From positions 62,001 to 126,000 of the forward strand of contig NZ_VTWH01000002.1 of assembly GCF_008369445.1 (NCBI RefSeq): a stretch of DNA of 64,000 bases. The letters are read 5' to 3'. Made by a program: the position numbers and the translations under genes. Source of the DNA: Aureimonas fodinaquatilis (GTDB taxonomy: Bacteria > Pseudomonadota > Alphaproteobacteria > Rhizobiales > Rhizobiaceae). The notes beneath the pieces were generated by a model, which had not been told where the DNA came from, ran no database searches, and saw only the letters and a program-made list of their open reading frames with translations. Below are positions 16,867 to 26,098 of the stretch, piece after piece (the first letter of the stretch is position 1; every line of letters begins with the position of its first letter).

Positions 16867-17991
16867 TTAGTCTTCCAGCGCGACTGTGCGTTCAGGGTCA
16901 AATGACAGGCGCACCGCATCGCCCGTGGTGGCCCGCGCAGGCGGGGTGGACTGAACGCGCAGGATCGTTTCCGGGCTGTTGTTCAACCTGACAAAATAAT
17001 CCACCAGACCGCCAGTAAACACGGTGGAATCAACCACGCCTTCCAGCTCGTTGAATCCCGGCTCTTTGGCTTGCGATTGCCTGCTGATGGAAATATCCAC
17101 CGGGCGCACGCAGAGCTTGACCGCGCCAGTGCCATTGCCAAGCGCACCGCCGGCGGCACGTATGGCTGTACCATGGAGCTGGCCAATCAGGCTTTCACCA
17201 TCTCGGCTGGTATTTTCCAGCGTCAGAATGTTTGCCAGCCCGATAAAGGAAGCAACAAACTCGTTGCGCGGCAGATTGTAGATTGTCGAAGGCTCGCCGC
17301 TCTGCTCGATCAGCCCGTCGCGCATGACCGCAATGGAATCGGACAGCGCCAGAGCTTCTTCCTGACTGTGCGTTACATAGACCGCTGTTATGCCCAGTCG
17401 CTGTTGCAGGGAGCGGATTTCAAAGCGCATCTGTTCACGCAGCACTGCGTCCAGATTGCTCAATGGCTCATCAAACAACAAGGTGCGCGGTTCCGATGCA
17501 ATAGCGCGCGCCAGTGCCACGCGCTGCTGCTGGCCACCGCTGAGCTGGTGCGGGTAGCGCTCACCCCGATTGCCCATGTTCACAATGTCCAGAACTTCCT
17601 GCACCTTGCGCGCAGTCTGGTCTTTGCTGAAGCCCTTTTGCTTCAGGCCATAGCCAACATTATGCGCCACGGTCATATGTGGCCACAGCGCATAGGTCTG
17701 AAACACCATGCCCATATCGCGCTTTTCCGGCGGCATGACCCTTGGCCCGTCAGACATGACCATGCCACCGGATTGAATGGTGCCGGATGTCGGAATTTCC
17801 AGACCGGCAATCATCCGCAAAGTCGTGGTTTTGCCGCAACCACTGGAGCCGATCAGGGACACCATGTTTCCGGCGGGCACATGCAGGTCAATACCGCGCA
17901 CGGCCTGAAATGTGCCATAGTCCTTTTTCAGATCCCGGAGACGAAGATCGTGAGCGTCGGTCTTGGAGCCGGCTTTTGCAATTGTGGTCAT
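16867..17991 (-). CDS. ABC transporter ATP-binding protein (AfuC/FbpC-like)
   Basis: A 374-aa ATPase of the Fe(III)/2-aminoethylphosphonate/sugar-phosphate importer group. Walker A is GSSGCGKTT (residues about 52-60). LSGGQQQRVALARA, FDEPLSNLDA and VTHSQEEA follow, then a C-terminal TOBE-type domain. GGAGACGAAG precedes the ATG. The binding protein gene lies 20 bp upstream and the fused permease beyond it. Together they form a complete importer. Afu-type systems once annotated as iron transporters include proven sugar-phosphate importers, and the neighbouring catabolic genes favour an organic anion here (inference). Confidence 0.9.
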   Translation of the reverse strand: MTTIAKAGSKTDAHDLRLRDLKKDYGTFQAVRGIDLHVPAGNMVSLIGSSGCGKTTTLRMIAGLEIPTSGTIQSGGMVMSDGPRVMPPEKRDMGMVFQTYALWPHMTVAHNVGYGLKQKGFSKDQTARKVQEVLDIVNMGNRGERYPHQLSGGQQQRVALARAIASEPRTLLFDEPLSNLDAVLREQMRFEIRSLQQRLGITAVYVTHSQEEALALSDSIAVMRDGLIEQSGEPSTIYNLPRNEFVASFIGLANILTLENTSRDGESLIGQLHGTAIRAAGGALGNGTGAVKLCVRPVDISISRQSQAKEPGFNELEGVVDSTVFTGGLVDYFVRLNNSPETILRVQSTPPARATTGDAVRLSFDPERTVALED

Positions 17992-18011
17992 CTTCGTCTC
18001 CAGAAGTTCGA

Positions 18012-19037
18012 TTACTGGCCAAATGCCTTGGCGAAGTCTGCGGTCTGCTGTTCACGATTTTCAGTGATGTAGGCAGAATCCACCGGCACGATGTTCACAT
18101 CCGCAACGGCTGTGCCGCCGGGCAGGGTGTAGTCCACATCATTGCGGATAGGCGCGCAGCCAAGCGCATCCGGCATGATTGCCTGGGCTTTTGTGCTGAC
18201 CACAAAATCCAGCCATGCCTTTGCAGCATCCTTGTTGCTGGAGCCGGCAAACATGGCAAAGGAAGACAGTTCACCCGGCGAACCGGCTTCCGGCCAGACC
18301 AGCGCAGTCGGGTCGCCGCGCCGCTCCGAAGTCTGGCCATTGGCCAGAAGCTGAATGCCGATAGGGCGCTCGCCGCTGGCGGTCAGATCGCGGATGGTGC
18401 CGTGTGAGCTTTCCAGCCGCATGCCATTGTTTTTCAAGCCGGTGAAATAGTCCCAGCCAAAGCCCTCTTCACCGTGTTCCGGCAAATATTGGGTGACAAA
18501 CCACAGGAAGGAATGGATCGATTGCGAGCTGGCGGGATCAGCCATGGAGATCTTGCCGTTGTACTTCGGATCCAGCAGGTCCTTCCAGGTGGTGGGGGCA
18601 TCTTCCGGCTTGATCTGATTGGTGTTGTACTGGATCAGATAAGGGTTGATGCAGGCAGGGATAACAATATTGGCGGGGTCGCGTGCTTCCTGCCGAATGC
18701 CTTCAATGTCTGCGGGTTCATAGGCCTCAAGCGCATTGTGGCGTGCCTGCAAGGAATTGAGCGATGCCTGATTAAGGCCCACCACGTCTGCCTGTGGGCT
18801 GTTGGCCCGCAACTCAAGTTCCAGCGTTGAAAGCAGTTCCTCACCCGGCTGCACCGAAACCTCAACGCGCACATCCGGATGGTCTTCGTTGAACGCTGCG
18901 ATCAGCGGGCGCATATGTTCATCAGGATAGGCCGAATAGATCCGCAGAGGTCCGCTCTGGGCCAGTGCGCTGGTGGCCAGCAGCATGGTTGTGGTCGCAC
19001 CGGCAACCGCCATTGTTATATATTTTCTTGTCGTCAT
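18012..19037 (-). CDS. ABC transporter substrate-binding protein (AfuA/Fbp-like)
   Basis: A 341-aa periplasmic binding protein. The signal peptide spans about residues 1-26 and ends ATSALA before QSGPL. A type 2 periplasmic-binding fold opens with LRIYSAYPDEHMRPLI. It lacks an obvious pair of adjacent tyrosines for iron, consistent with an anionic organic ligand; this reading is tentative. GGGAGAG precedes the ATG. It lies between the fused permease and the ATPase of the same importer. Confidence 0.88.
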   Translation of the reverse strand: MTTRKYITMAVAGATTTMLLATSALAQSGPLRIYSAYPDEHMRPLIAAFNEDHPDVRVEVSVQPGEELLSTLELELRANSPQADVVGLNQASLNSLQARHNALEAYEPADIEGIRQEARDPANIVIPACINPYLIQYNTNQIKPEDAPTTWKDLLDPKYNGKISMADPASSQSIHSFLWFVTQYLPEHGEEGFGWDYFTGLKNNGMRLESSHGTIRDLTASGERPIGIQLLANGQTSERRGDPTALVWPEAGSPGELSSFAMFAGSSNKDAAKAWLDFVVSTKAQAIMPDALGCAPIRNDVDYTLPGGTAVADVNIVPVDSAYITENREQQTADFAKAFGQ

Positions 19038-19084
19038 GGTTCTCTCCCTTAGTTTATAAGTTTAAGTGCAGACTGCTTTTTGGC

Positions 19085-20803
19085 TTAAGACAGAGCCACG
19101 CCACGCATGGCTCCCGTGCGGCGGGCCACAAAGGTCGCCAGCCCGAACAGCGCGCCAACCACCGCGAAAATCGTCATGCCAAAGGCGCTTGCGACTGCCA
19201 GCCCGCCATTGCCATTCCAGATGCCGAGCAGGGCGGTGGACAAGGTTTGCGTGCCGAAGCCACGCAGAATGACAGAGGCGCTCAGTTCCGGAATGGCCAT
19301 GATGAACACCAGCAGCCAGGTGTAGACGATGGCCGGCAACATCAGTGGCACGGTGATGCGCAGCAGCGTCTTGAACTCGCTGGCGCCAAAAACGCGGGAT
19401 GCTTCTTCCAGTTCCGGCGCAATCTGCAAAAGGGTGGTCTGGCTGTTGCGCACGCCCAGAGGAATGAACCGGGCGAGATAGGCCACAAGCAGGATCATGG
19501 GCGTGCCATAGAAACCCAGCATGTTCATTGGCCATGTCAGGTACACAACCACAAGGGCAAAGGCGAGTGCGGTGCCCGGAATGGCCAGCGGCAGGATGGA
19601 CAGGTAATCAAGAAAAGCCCGGCCGCGAATTTTGGTGCGCAGGATAACATAGGCAACCACCACTCCCATGATGGAAACCAGAGTGGCGCTGCCTGTCGCC
19701 AGACCCAGGCTCAATGTTGCTGCACGCAGAATGCTGGGATCGTTGAAAACCAGCACATAATTGTCCAGCGTCCAATTGCCCGCCGTGAAGCCATTGCCGA
19801 TGCTTTTCATCAACGACGCGGCGGTCATTGCACCATAGGGAACGACCAGCGAGGCAAAAGTGTAAACCACACCCAGAACTGTAAGCAGATGCGTGATCCA
19901 GCCCATGTTGATCGTGCGGGAACCAAAGGACTTTCCGCCCAACGTGCGATAGCGCTCGACATGGCGTGTGCTGAAACGCTGGGCCAGCAGCGCCAGAATG
20001 GAAAGGCTGATCAGCACCATTGCGGCAACGGAGGCGGTGGCAAAGTTCAACCGCACCATGGCATCACGAATGGCCACAGTCAGCACATTGATGCCCAGCA
20101 TCTGCGGCGGGCCATACATTGCCAGACTTGTGGCAAAGGCCAGAAGCGCACCGGACAGAACGGCAGGGCGCAACTGCGGAATGGTGATCTGGCGGATGGC
20201 ACGCAGGGCAGACGCGCCTTTCATGCGGGCTGCCTCTTCCAAAGCCGGATCAATATTGTTGAAGGCAGGCACGAGCGTCAGAAACACAAAGGCAACGCCG
20301 CTGGGCAACGCGGTGAGAATAAGGCCCCAGAGCGAGAAGATGTTAAGCGGACCGGTGGGCGAAGAGATGCCGAACATGCCGCGTATCAGCATGTTGAAAT
20401 AGCCGGCATTCGGCCCGGCCAGCAGAATGTAGCCCATTGCCAGCAGAAATTCCGGGCTGATAAGCGCGATCAGCATGGTCACGCGCACCAGCCCTTTGAA
20501 TTTCATGTCAGTTCGCGCCACGCCGAAAGCCAGTGGCCCGCCGATAACCACACTCAATACGGCTATGCCTATTGCAACCAGAAGGCTGTTCAAAGTGGCT
20601 GTCAGAAGCGCGTTGCTGCCGAAAAAACTGGAATAATGGTCGAGCGTTACACCCTCATCGTAAACACTGCTGAAAATGATGACGAGGATGGGCAGCGCAA
20701 TCAGGAAAAACAGCCACAGGCAGGCGACAATCCATGCCAGCCTTCCCATTCCGACAGCAAAAAGGCGACCAACCGGCCGGCTGGCTTCAGTGATATCGCT
20801 CAA
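19085..20803 (-). CDS. Fused ABC transporter permease (AfuB/FbpB-like)
   Basis: A 572-aa membrane protein with two complete permease domains of about 260 residues each, as usual in FbpB/AfuB importers. EAA-type loops are seen as EEAARMKGASALRAI in the first half and EEASRVFGASEFKTLL in the second. About 12 hydrophobic segments are visible. The start is TTG with GGAG 11 bases upstream; no ATG is available near the first membrane segment. It lies 47 bp before the binding-protein gene and 156 bp after the Gfo/Idh gene, a gap that holds a candidate GntR operator, so transcription may restart here. Confidence 0.9.
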   Translation of the reverse strand: MSDITEASRPVGRLFAVGMGRLAWIVACLWLFFLIALPILVIIFSSVYDEGVTLDHYSSFFGSNALLTATLNSLLVAIGIAVLSVVIGGPLAFGVARTDMKFKGLVRVTMLIALISPEFLLAMGYILLAGPNAGYFNMLIRGMFGISSPTGPLNIFSLWGLILTALPSGVAFVFLTLVPAFNNIDPALEEAARMKGASALRAIRQITIPQLRPAVLSGALLAFATSLAMYGPPQMLGINVLTVAIRDAMVRLNFATASVAAMVLISLSILALLAQRFSTRHVERYRTLGGKSFGSRTINMGWITHLLTVLGVVYTFASLVVPYGAMTAASLMKSIGNGFTAGNWTLDNYVLVFNDPSILRAATLSLGLATGSATLVSIMGVVVAYVILRTKIRGRAFLDYLSILPLAIPGTALAFALVVVYLTWPMNMLGFYGTPMILLVAYLARFIPLGVRNSQTTLLQIAPELEEASRVFGASEFKTLLRITVPLMLPAIVYTWLLVFIMAIPELSASVILRGFGTQTLSTALLGIWNGNGGLAVASAFGMTIFAVVGALFGLATFVARRTGAMRGVALS

Positions 20804-20851
20804 TTGAGACGGTCTCCACTAGGCTGCTGTTCTCTTCCGCAGAACAAATAT

Positions 20852-20864
20852 TTTGTAAGACAAA
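20852..20864. promoter_or_regulatory. Candidate GntR/FCD operator TTTGT-AAG-ACAAA
   Basis: A perfect 13-bp dyad with arms TTTGT/ACAAA around AAG, about 50 bp upstream of the fused permease start. FadR-type regulators often bind TTGTnnnACAA or TGGTnnnACCA. The nearby GntR gene at 14999 is the obvious candidate. Assigned from symmetry and position only. Confidence 0.4.
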
Positions 20865-20959
20865 TTTCCGGAATTGGCGGCAGTTCTTCTCATCGTCGGG
20901 CACAAATATACAATCGAACTGCCTATCTCTATTAGGCTGAGTGCTATTGTCAAATGAAT

Positions 20960-21910
20960 TTATGAAGCAGCGCTCGCCAAGATGTTGTCATACAAATTAC
21001 GCTCAACTTTGACCGGCTCGCCGTTTTGAAGACTGGCCGAGGCTGCCGTTAAAACTTCGACAATATGCGCGGCAGCGGCAAAACGCAGGCGTGTCGGGCG
21101 TGGTTCTTCCGCGCCAGCAAGCAGTTCTGCTGCCGCCCGGCCAAATGCGGCCACGCGGTCATATGGCTTGCCTTGAAGCCTTCTTTCACCGTCACCCGCG
21201 TCAAAGGCATAGGTTTCCAACAGGCTGCCCGCTTCACCATTCTGGCTGATTTCGAAGCGCGACGTCGCATGATTGCTGTGTGTCAGCCGGGCTGTGAGGG
21301 TGCCACCTTCATCGCGTTGCAGTTGCACTTGCGCAATGGGACCAAGAACATCCAGCAGCGGTGTCAGAACATGCGGCCCAACATCCCACAGGGTTGCACC
21401 TTCAGCCTGCCTCCAGACAGAATTGGCATAGGGGCTGCCTGGCGCCATGCCGCCGGAACGAAAGCTGGAAGCGCCAAATTCGGTTTTTTCCGCATCTGTT
21501 TCAGCAATAAATGCCGCAACTTCGGGAATATAGCGCCGGGTCAGGAAGCAGACCGCAGCAACCGGGCTGGCGACAAGCGCGCTGCAAATCGCAAGCGCTT
21601 CCTCCTGCGTAGTTGCAATCGGCTTTTCCAAAATCACGTGCTTGCCGGCTGAAATTGCCTTAATAGCCAGCGCTGGCTGAATATTGGGCGGCAGGGCAAA
21701 GCTGAGCGCATCCACCTGAGCCAATGTTTCGTCAAAATCCGTAAGCCCGGCAATGCCGAATTTGTCTGCCAGTGCCGCAACACGGTCGGCATTGCGACCA
21801 TAAACCGCAACAAGATCAATATCCGGCGCAGCTTGCAAAGCCGGAATATGCACGGTTTCAGCCCAGTGGGCCGTGCCACAAACGGCAATTCGCAATGGGG
21901 GCCTGCTCAT
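20960..21910 (-). CDS. Gfo/Idh/MocA-family oxidoreductase
   Basis: A 316-aa NAD(P)-dependent dehydrogenase. The Rossmann motif is at the N terminus (AVCGTAHWAETVH), with the catalytic EKP motif in LEKPIATT (about residue 94) and a C-terminal substrate domain. It is shorter than the Gfo/Idh protein in the Lar operon and not closely similar to it. Its start overlaps the stop of the MmgE/PrpD gene (ATGA), so the two are coupled. It probably oxidises or reduces a sugar-derived intermediate imported by the downstream ABC system; the substrate is unknown. Confidence 0.87.
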   Translation of the reverse strand: MSRPPLRIAVCGTAHWAETVHIPALQAAPDIDLVAVYGRNADRVAALADKFGIAGLTDFDETLAQVDALSFALPPNIQPALAIKAISAGKHVILEKPIATTQEEALAICSALVASPVAAVCFLTRRYIPEVAAFIAETDAEKTEFGASSFRSGGMAPGSPYANSVWRQAEGATLWDVGPHVLTPLLDVLGPIAQVQLQRDEGGTLTARLTHSNHATSRFEISQNGEAGSLLETYAFDAGDGERRLQGKPYDRVAAFGRAAAELLAGAEEPRPTRLRFAAAAHIVEVLTAASASLQNGEPVKVERNLYDNILASAAS

Positions 21911-23283
21911 GACTGTCCCTCCGGGCGCATGGCTGCCACCAGCCGGTCAATGGATGGTTCTGACTCTATCTCGAACACCAGATCCACTGTGCGCTTAGCC
22001 GCATCTTCGCTCAGCACTGTGCACAGCAACTCGGTGGCCTTTTCGACAACCTGTTCTGTGGTCATCGGGTTTTCCTTGCGCCCCAGAACATTCAGTCCCT
22101 GCGAAGCCTCAAATATCTGCCCGTTGCATTCAACTTCAACCCGCGCTTCAAACCGGTCCTGACCCGCATCATTGTCCTTCAGGTCAATTTTGCGGCCCAT
22201 TGCCAATATGGCTTCGTCTTTCATCCGCTCCGGGTCATGCGAGGCATCAAAGCCCAGCCGCCCTTCAACCAGCATGGCGGCCATGCAGTGGCGCAGGTTA
22301 AGGTCCGGCATGCGGTTAAGGTCACCAATCACCTTGTACCAGTCAGGGTCGTAACGCAGCCGGATGGCGGAAACCTTCGCAGCGTCGAAGCCGTCCCGCG
22401 CCATAATATCCTCCAGTGCTGCAAGCGGTGCCGCAATGGGAAAGCCGACAGAATATTTCTTGATGTCGGTTTCCAGAATTTTATGGCGCGTTTCCAACTC
22501 GTGAAAAAGCCGCTCCGGCTTGGTTGCCGGCGACAGCGCTTCAAAGAAATTGCGGTCCGCGGGGTCAATCACGTCGCCGCTGCCGGTAAAGCCGGAATCC
22601 ACCAGCAATGCCGCTTTCACGGCGTTGCTGGCAGGCATGCCCGCAAAAACATAGCTCTTCAGCGTGTGCGCTCCGTCCAGCCGCCAGGTCGTCATGCCGG
22701 AGGCTTCCTGCGCCAGATAGTTCAGCAGAATCTGGAAACGCTCGGCGTCAAAGCCCATCAGGCTGCCGGATGCATAGCCAGCGCCAAACAGCGGCCCATA
22801 AGCGTGGCAGGAAAGCGATGACCTCGCAAAGCTCATGGCGGGGGACATTGCCTCGCCAAAGCGAATGGTCATTTCATAACCCAGATACACTGCATTGAGG
22901 AAATCGCGCCCGGAAACCTTGCGCGCTTCCGCCACCACCAGTGCCGCCGGCAAAACGCCGCAACCGGGGTGCGTCTGGCTGTCTTCATGCGAGTCATCGG
23001 ATTCATCGGCATGCGCCGCCATGCCATTGGCCAGGGCCGCCTCAATCAGTGAACTGCGTTGATTGGTGCCAATAATGGAAGCTTGCGCATGGCCGCCGGT
23101 TATGCCGGCATAACGCTGCCCGGCAAGGCCCGCTTCCAGCGCGGCGCCAGAGACGATAGCAGCCAGTGTATCCAGAATATGGATCTTGGTTTTCAGCGCA
23201 ACATCGTCTGGCAGCGTGGCAGATTTCGTGCCAACTGCAAAGGCAGCAACGCGTTTGCCAAACTGCAAATTCTCTTGTGTCAT
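21907..23283 (-). CDS. MmgE/PrpD family protein
   Basis: A 458-aa member of the 2-methylcitrate dehydratase/cis-aconitate decarboxylase superfamily. It has the all-helical N-terminal lyase domain (DTLAAIVSG, ANGMAAHADESDD, HPGCGVLPAALVVAE). A smaller C-terminal domain begins near VSAIRLRYDP. GGAGGA lies upstream of the ATG. Known members dehydrate 2-methylcitrate or related hydroxyacids, decarboxylate aconitate, or act as epimerases. It is 34 bp after a CoA-transferase gene, which suggests a branched di- or tricarboxylate intermediate, but a citrate pathway is not supported by any synthase nearby. Confidence 0.88.
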   Translation of the reverse strand: MTQENLQFGKRVAAFAVGTKSATLPDDVALKTKIHILDTLAAIVSGAALEAGLAGQRYAGITGGHAQASIIGTNQRSSLIEAALANGMAAHADESDDSHEDSQTHPGCGVLPAALVVAEARKVSGRDFLNAVYLGYEMTIRFGEAMSPAMSFARSSLSCHAYGPLFGAGYASGSLMGFDAERFQILLNYLAQEASGMTTWRLDGAHTLKSYVFAGMPASNAVKAALLVDSGFTGSGDVIDPADRNFFEALSPATKPERLFHELETRHKILETDIKKYSVGFPIAAPLAALEDIMARDGFDAAKVSAIRLRYDPDWYKVIGDLNRMPDLNLRHCMAAMLVEGRLGFDASHDPERMKDEAILAMGRKIDLKDNDAGQDRFEARVEVECNGQIFEASQGLNVLGRKENPMTTEQVVEKATELLCTVLSEDAAKRTVDLVFEIESEPSIDRLVAAMRPEGQS

Positions 23284-23317
23284 GCGTATGTCCTCCCCAC
23301 CAAAAACCAGACTTGTA

Positions 23318-24841
23318 TCAAGCAGCCGGTTCGAACAGGCTCTTATCCATCAGCTTCAGGTTTTCAGCGACTGTGATTTTGAACGGGATCTGCGAGAGAA
23401 TATGCTTTTCAAGGTCGATCCCAGGCGCAATATGCGTCAGGTGCAAACCAGTTTCCGTCAGTGCGAAAATGCCCCGTTCTGTAAGGTAAGTGACTGACTT
23501 GCCCGCAGCAAAAGCCTGCCTTGCATTGAACGTCACCTGCTCAACATTTTCGACAAAGCGCTGAATCCGCCCTTCGGTCTTGACCGTCACACCATCCGTG
23601 GAAATTTCTTCTTCCAGCCCGCCGGTCGTCAGAGTTCCGCAGAACATCAGCGTTTTGATGCCGTGAACAATGTTGATGAAGCCGCCGCATCCCGGCAGCA
23701 TGCCGGAAAACCGGCTGACATTGACATTGCCATACTGATCCACCTGACCGAAAGACAGTATGGAAACATCCGGGCCGCCACCTTCGTAAAAATGGAAGAC
23801 TTCCTGCTGTTCCAGCACCAGTTCCAGATTGCGCGATGCGCCGCCAACCTTGGGCCAGCCGCCCATTGGCCCCTGTTCAACGGTGAAGTAGATGTCGTCG
23901 CGCCCGATCATTCGTGCAGCTTCGGGCACATCATACATTGGAATGCCCGCGCCCAGATTGACCATGTCACCCTCTGCCAGCAGCGAAACAGCCGTGCGGG
24001 CAATAACATCGCGCGGCAGATTGCGCGGCACCGGTGGGGCTAGCTCTTCACGCGTGGCACCGGTGATGACCGGGTCCTGCTCATCCTCCCAAGGCTCTGG
24101 CTGCACCACGACTGCCGTGACAATCGCGCCGGGAATAAGCGCCATGCGCGGGTGGATTTCGCCAGCTTTTACAATCCGGTTCACCTCTGCCAGCACAATA
24201 CCGCCACTGTTATGCGCGGCAAAGGCGACATCCAGCACACCGTGATTGAACGCCTCGCGATCAAAATACAGGTTTCCCCGCTCATCCGCTGCGCTGGCCT
24301 TGACCAGTGCAACGTCAATCCTGAGCGATGGATAGTAGATCATCTTGTGGCCATCCACATCGACAATGCGGCTATAGGGCGTTGCCGCATCATTGACTCG
24401 GCCACCCTCGACAGCGGGGTCAACAAAGGTGCCAAGACCTACAGGAGTGGCCAGTCCCGGCCGACCGGATGCAATGGCCCGCAGCCATTGCACGATGCTG
24501 CCCATGGGAAAATTGTAGGTGGCAAAATGGTTTTCTCGGATGCCGACATTCAGCTCATGTTCGGAAGACCTGGAGAAACTGGACACAAAAATCCGTTTCA
24601 TCAGGCCGGGCTTCGCCAGCCGGTTCAGGCCTGTGTCCTTGCCACCTTTGCCGCCGCGCGCACGCTCTACCATCGCCACTGCGATAACAGTCAGGTCCGA
24701 TGGGGAATTTTCCGCCACATAACGATCGGAGACAGCCTCGATCAGCGATTCCGGCTCAACGCGATATCCGCCACCGGAAATTGCAATTGTTGCGTTGTCG
24801 CGCACCATGGAAGCTGCGGCTTTCGCGTCGATGAGTTTCAT
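23318..24841 (-). CDS. Acyl-CoA:carboxylate CoA-transferase (family I)
   Basis: A 507-aa fused alpha/beta CoA-transferase of the propionate/3-oxoacid type, moving CoA from an acyl-CoA to a free acid. The active-site Glu is Glu322 in YFTVEQGPMGG. GGCDV-like glycine loops are replaced here by GGGYRVEP near the N terminus. The ATG at 24841 is preferred over an upstream in-frame ATG because MKLIDAKAA opens the family domain. First gene of a minus-strand operon, divergent from the LacI gene, with a palindromic operator between them. It probably activates the pathway acid so that the enoyl-CoA hydratase at 27071 can act (inference). Confidence 0.88.
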   Translation of the reverse strand: MKLIDAKAAASMVRDNATIAISGGGYRVEPESLIEAVSDRYVAENSPSDLTVIAVAMVERARGGKGGKDTGLNRLAKPGLMKRIFVSSFSRSSEHELNVGIRENHFATYNFPMGSIVQWLRAIASGRPGLATPVGLGTFVDPAVEGGRVNDAATPYSRIVDVDGHKMIYYPSLRIDVALVKASAADERGNLYFDREAFNHGVLDVAFAAHNSGGIVLAEVNRIVKAGEIHPRMALIPGAIVTAVVVQPEPWEDEQDPVITGATREELAPPVPRNLPRDVIARTAVSLLAEGDMVNLGAGIPMYDVPEAARMIGRDDIYFTVEQGPMGGWPKVGGASRNLELVLEQQEVFHFYEGGGPDVSILSFGQVDQYGNVNVSRFSGMLPGCGGFINIVHGIKTLMFCGTLTTGGLEEEISTDGVTVKTEGRIQRFVENVEQVTFNARQAFAAGKSVTYLTERGIFALTETGLHLTHIAPGIDLEKHILSQIPFKITVAENLKLMDKSLFEPAA

Positions 24842-24918
24842 ATTTCCCCGTGGCGTAAAAATGTGGTCGGTAGTGGCTGAAAGCGGCATGAAGCCATGTC
24901 TATTTTTGCGAAGTTTAT

Positions 24919-24932
24919 AGTAACGGGTTACT
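24919..24932. promoter_or_regulatory. LacI-type operator 1 (AGTAACGGGTTACT)
   Basis: A 14-bp dyad AGTAAC-GG-GTTACT between the divergent CoA-transferase and LacI genes. It shares GTAAC(C/G)GGTTACTGTA with the site at 26061, which precedes the DapA-like gene. Two copies around one LacI gene make this a credible operator set. Confidence 0.65.
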
Positions 24933-24978
24933 GTAATTGCCTGGCATGGTCAAGCTGGGTCAGATGGAGCGTGAGCGG

Positions 24979-26022
24979 ATGAGCGAAAAAAGAACCCGAC
25001 GCGGCGGTGAGGGGCGAATTGGCATTCGCGATGTTGCTCGCGATGCCGGGGTTTCCGTTGCCACGGTTTCGCGCACCCTGGCCGGAGATGGCTATCCAGT
25101 ATCGGATGAAGCACGGCGTAAGGTTCTGGAATCCGTCAAGAAACTCAATTTCGTCCCGAATGATCTGGCCCGCGGCCTGACGCAAAGCCGCACCAACACC
25201 GTTGGCGTTATCGTGCCAAATCTCGTGAATCTGTATTATGCGCGCGTTGTTATCGGGGTTGAGGAAATTGCCGCGCAAAACGGCATATCCATCATCTTCT
25301 GCAACACGAACCACAATATTGCCAAGCGGGAGCAGGACATTAACCTCCTCCTGCAAAAGCGGGTGGATGGCATCATCATCTGCGGCAGCGGAACCGATTA
25401 TGAAAGCGGCTCCGGCCGCCTGGCCAACGGCAACGCACCATTCGTTGTGCTGGGTCGAAATGAGCGGCTGGACTATCCCTCGGTTCACGCGGACAATTTT
25501 CGTGCGGGGTACCGCGCAACCCAGCATTTGGTCGACCTTGGCCACCGCCAGTTTCTGTTTCTGGGCGGACCGGAAAAATGGCCCGATGGCAGCGATCGCA
25601 TAGCAGGGTTTAAAGCATGTCTTGCCGAAAATGACATAGAATTTCAACAGGATATGCTGCTGTTTGGAGATTTTGCCGAAGAGAATGCCTATCAGCGGGT
25701 GCTGCATCTGGGGCGGAATTTTCCGGCAACCGCCGTGCTGGCTGGCAATGATCGCATTGCCCTTGGCGGTATGGCGGCTGTGGTCGATCTTGGCCTTCGT
25801 ATTCCTGATGATGTGGCATTTGTCGGCTTTGACAACATTGCCACAAGTCACTACCTGCGCCCCTCACTCACCACAATGGATATGCCCGCCCGGCTGATAG
25901 GAGCTGAGGGAATGCGCGTTTTGCTGCGCATAATCGCCGGAGAAACCGTGGCTTCACGCACGGTATTCGAGGCCGATCTCTTGGTGCGCCAATCTTCCGG
26001 TGGCACGCGTTTGCAAGCTTGA
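24979..26022 (+). CDS. LacI-family transcriptional regulator
   Basis: A 347-aa regulator. The helix-turn-helix is IRDVARDAGVSVATVSRTLA near the N terminus, followed by a sugar-binding-like effector domain ending in FVGFDNI and LTTMDMPA. Several in-frame starts exist (24937 TTG, 24946, 24964 and 24979 ATG). The last has GGAG at nine bases and gives a normal tail before the helix-turn-helix, so it is chosen. Palindromes of the LacI type lie in its own promoter region and after its end, before the DapA-like gene. This indicates autoregulation and control of both the minus and plus arms. The ligand is unknown. Confidence 0.9.
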   Translation: MSEKRTRRGGEGRIGIRDVARDAGVSVATVSRTLAGDGYPVSDEARRKVLESVKKLNFVPNDLARGLTQSRTNTVGVIVPNLVNLYYARVVIGVEEIAAQNGISIIFCNTNHNIAKREQDINLLLQKRVDGIIICGSGTDYESGSGRLANGNAPFVVLGRNERLDYPSVHADNFRAGYRATQHLVDLGHRQFLFLGGPEKWPDGSDRIAGFKACLAENDIEFQQDMLLFGDFAEENAYQRVLHLGRNFPATAVLAGNDRIALGGMAAVVDLGLRIPDDVAFVGFDNIATSHYLRPSLTTMDMPARLIGAEGMRVLLRIIAGETVASRTVFEADLLVRQSSGGTRLQA

Positions 26023-26060
26023 GCCATTGCTTGACCGTGTTAATGGCCTTGGCTAGAACT

Positions 26061-26072
26061 GTAACCGGTTAC
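26061..26072. promoter_or_regulatory. LacI-type operator 2 (GTAACCGGTTAC)
   Basis: A perfect 12-bp palindrome with central CG, 27 bp before the DapA-like start and 39 bp after the LacI stop. It matches operator 1 at 24919 over about 15 positions, including the right flank TGTA. A repressor bound here would block the lyase/hydratase pair. Confidence 0.7.
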
Positions 26073-26098
26073 TGTATTTTTGATTCGAGGAGCGACCA

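Noticed and set aside
16867-20803. Iron(III) transporter
   Set aside because: Sequence class overlaps with Fbp iron importers, but the genes are embedded among acid-sugar enzymes and Afu-type relatives carry organic phosphates, so iron is not favoured.
18965-20935. 656-aa plus-strand open frame
   Set aside because: It lies opposite the fused permease gene, is rich in Gln/His/Gly/Arg without any domain, and is the antisense of conserved permease motifs.
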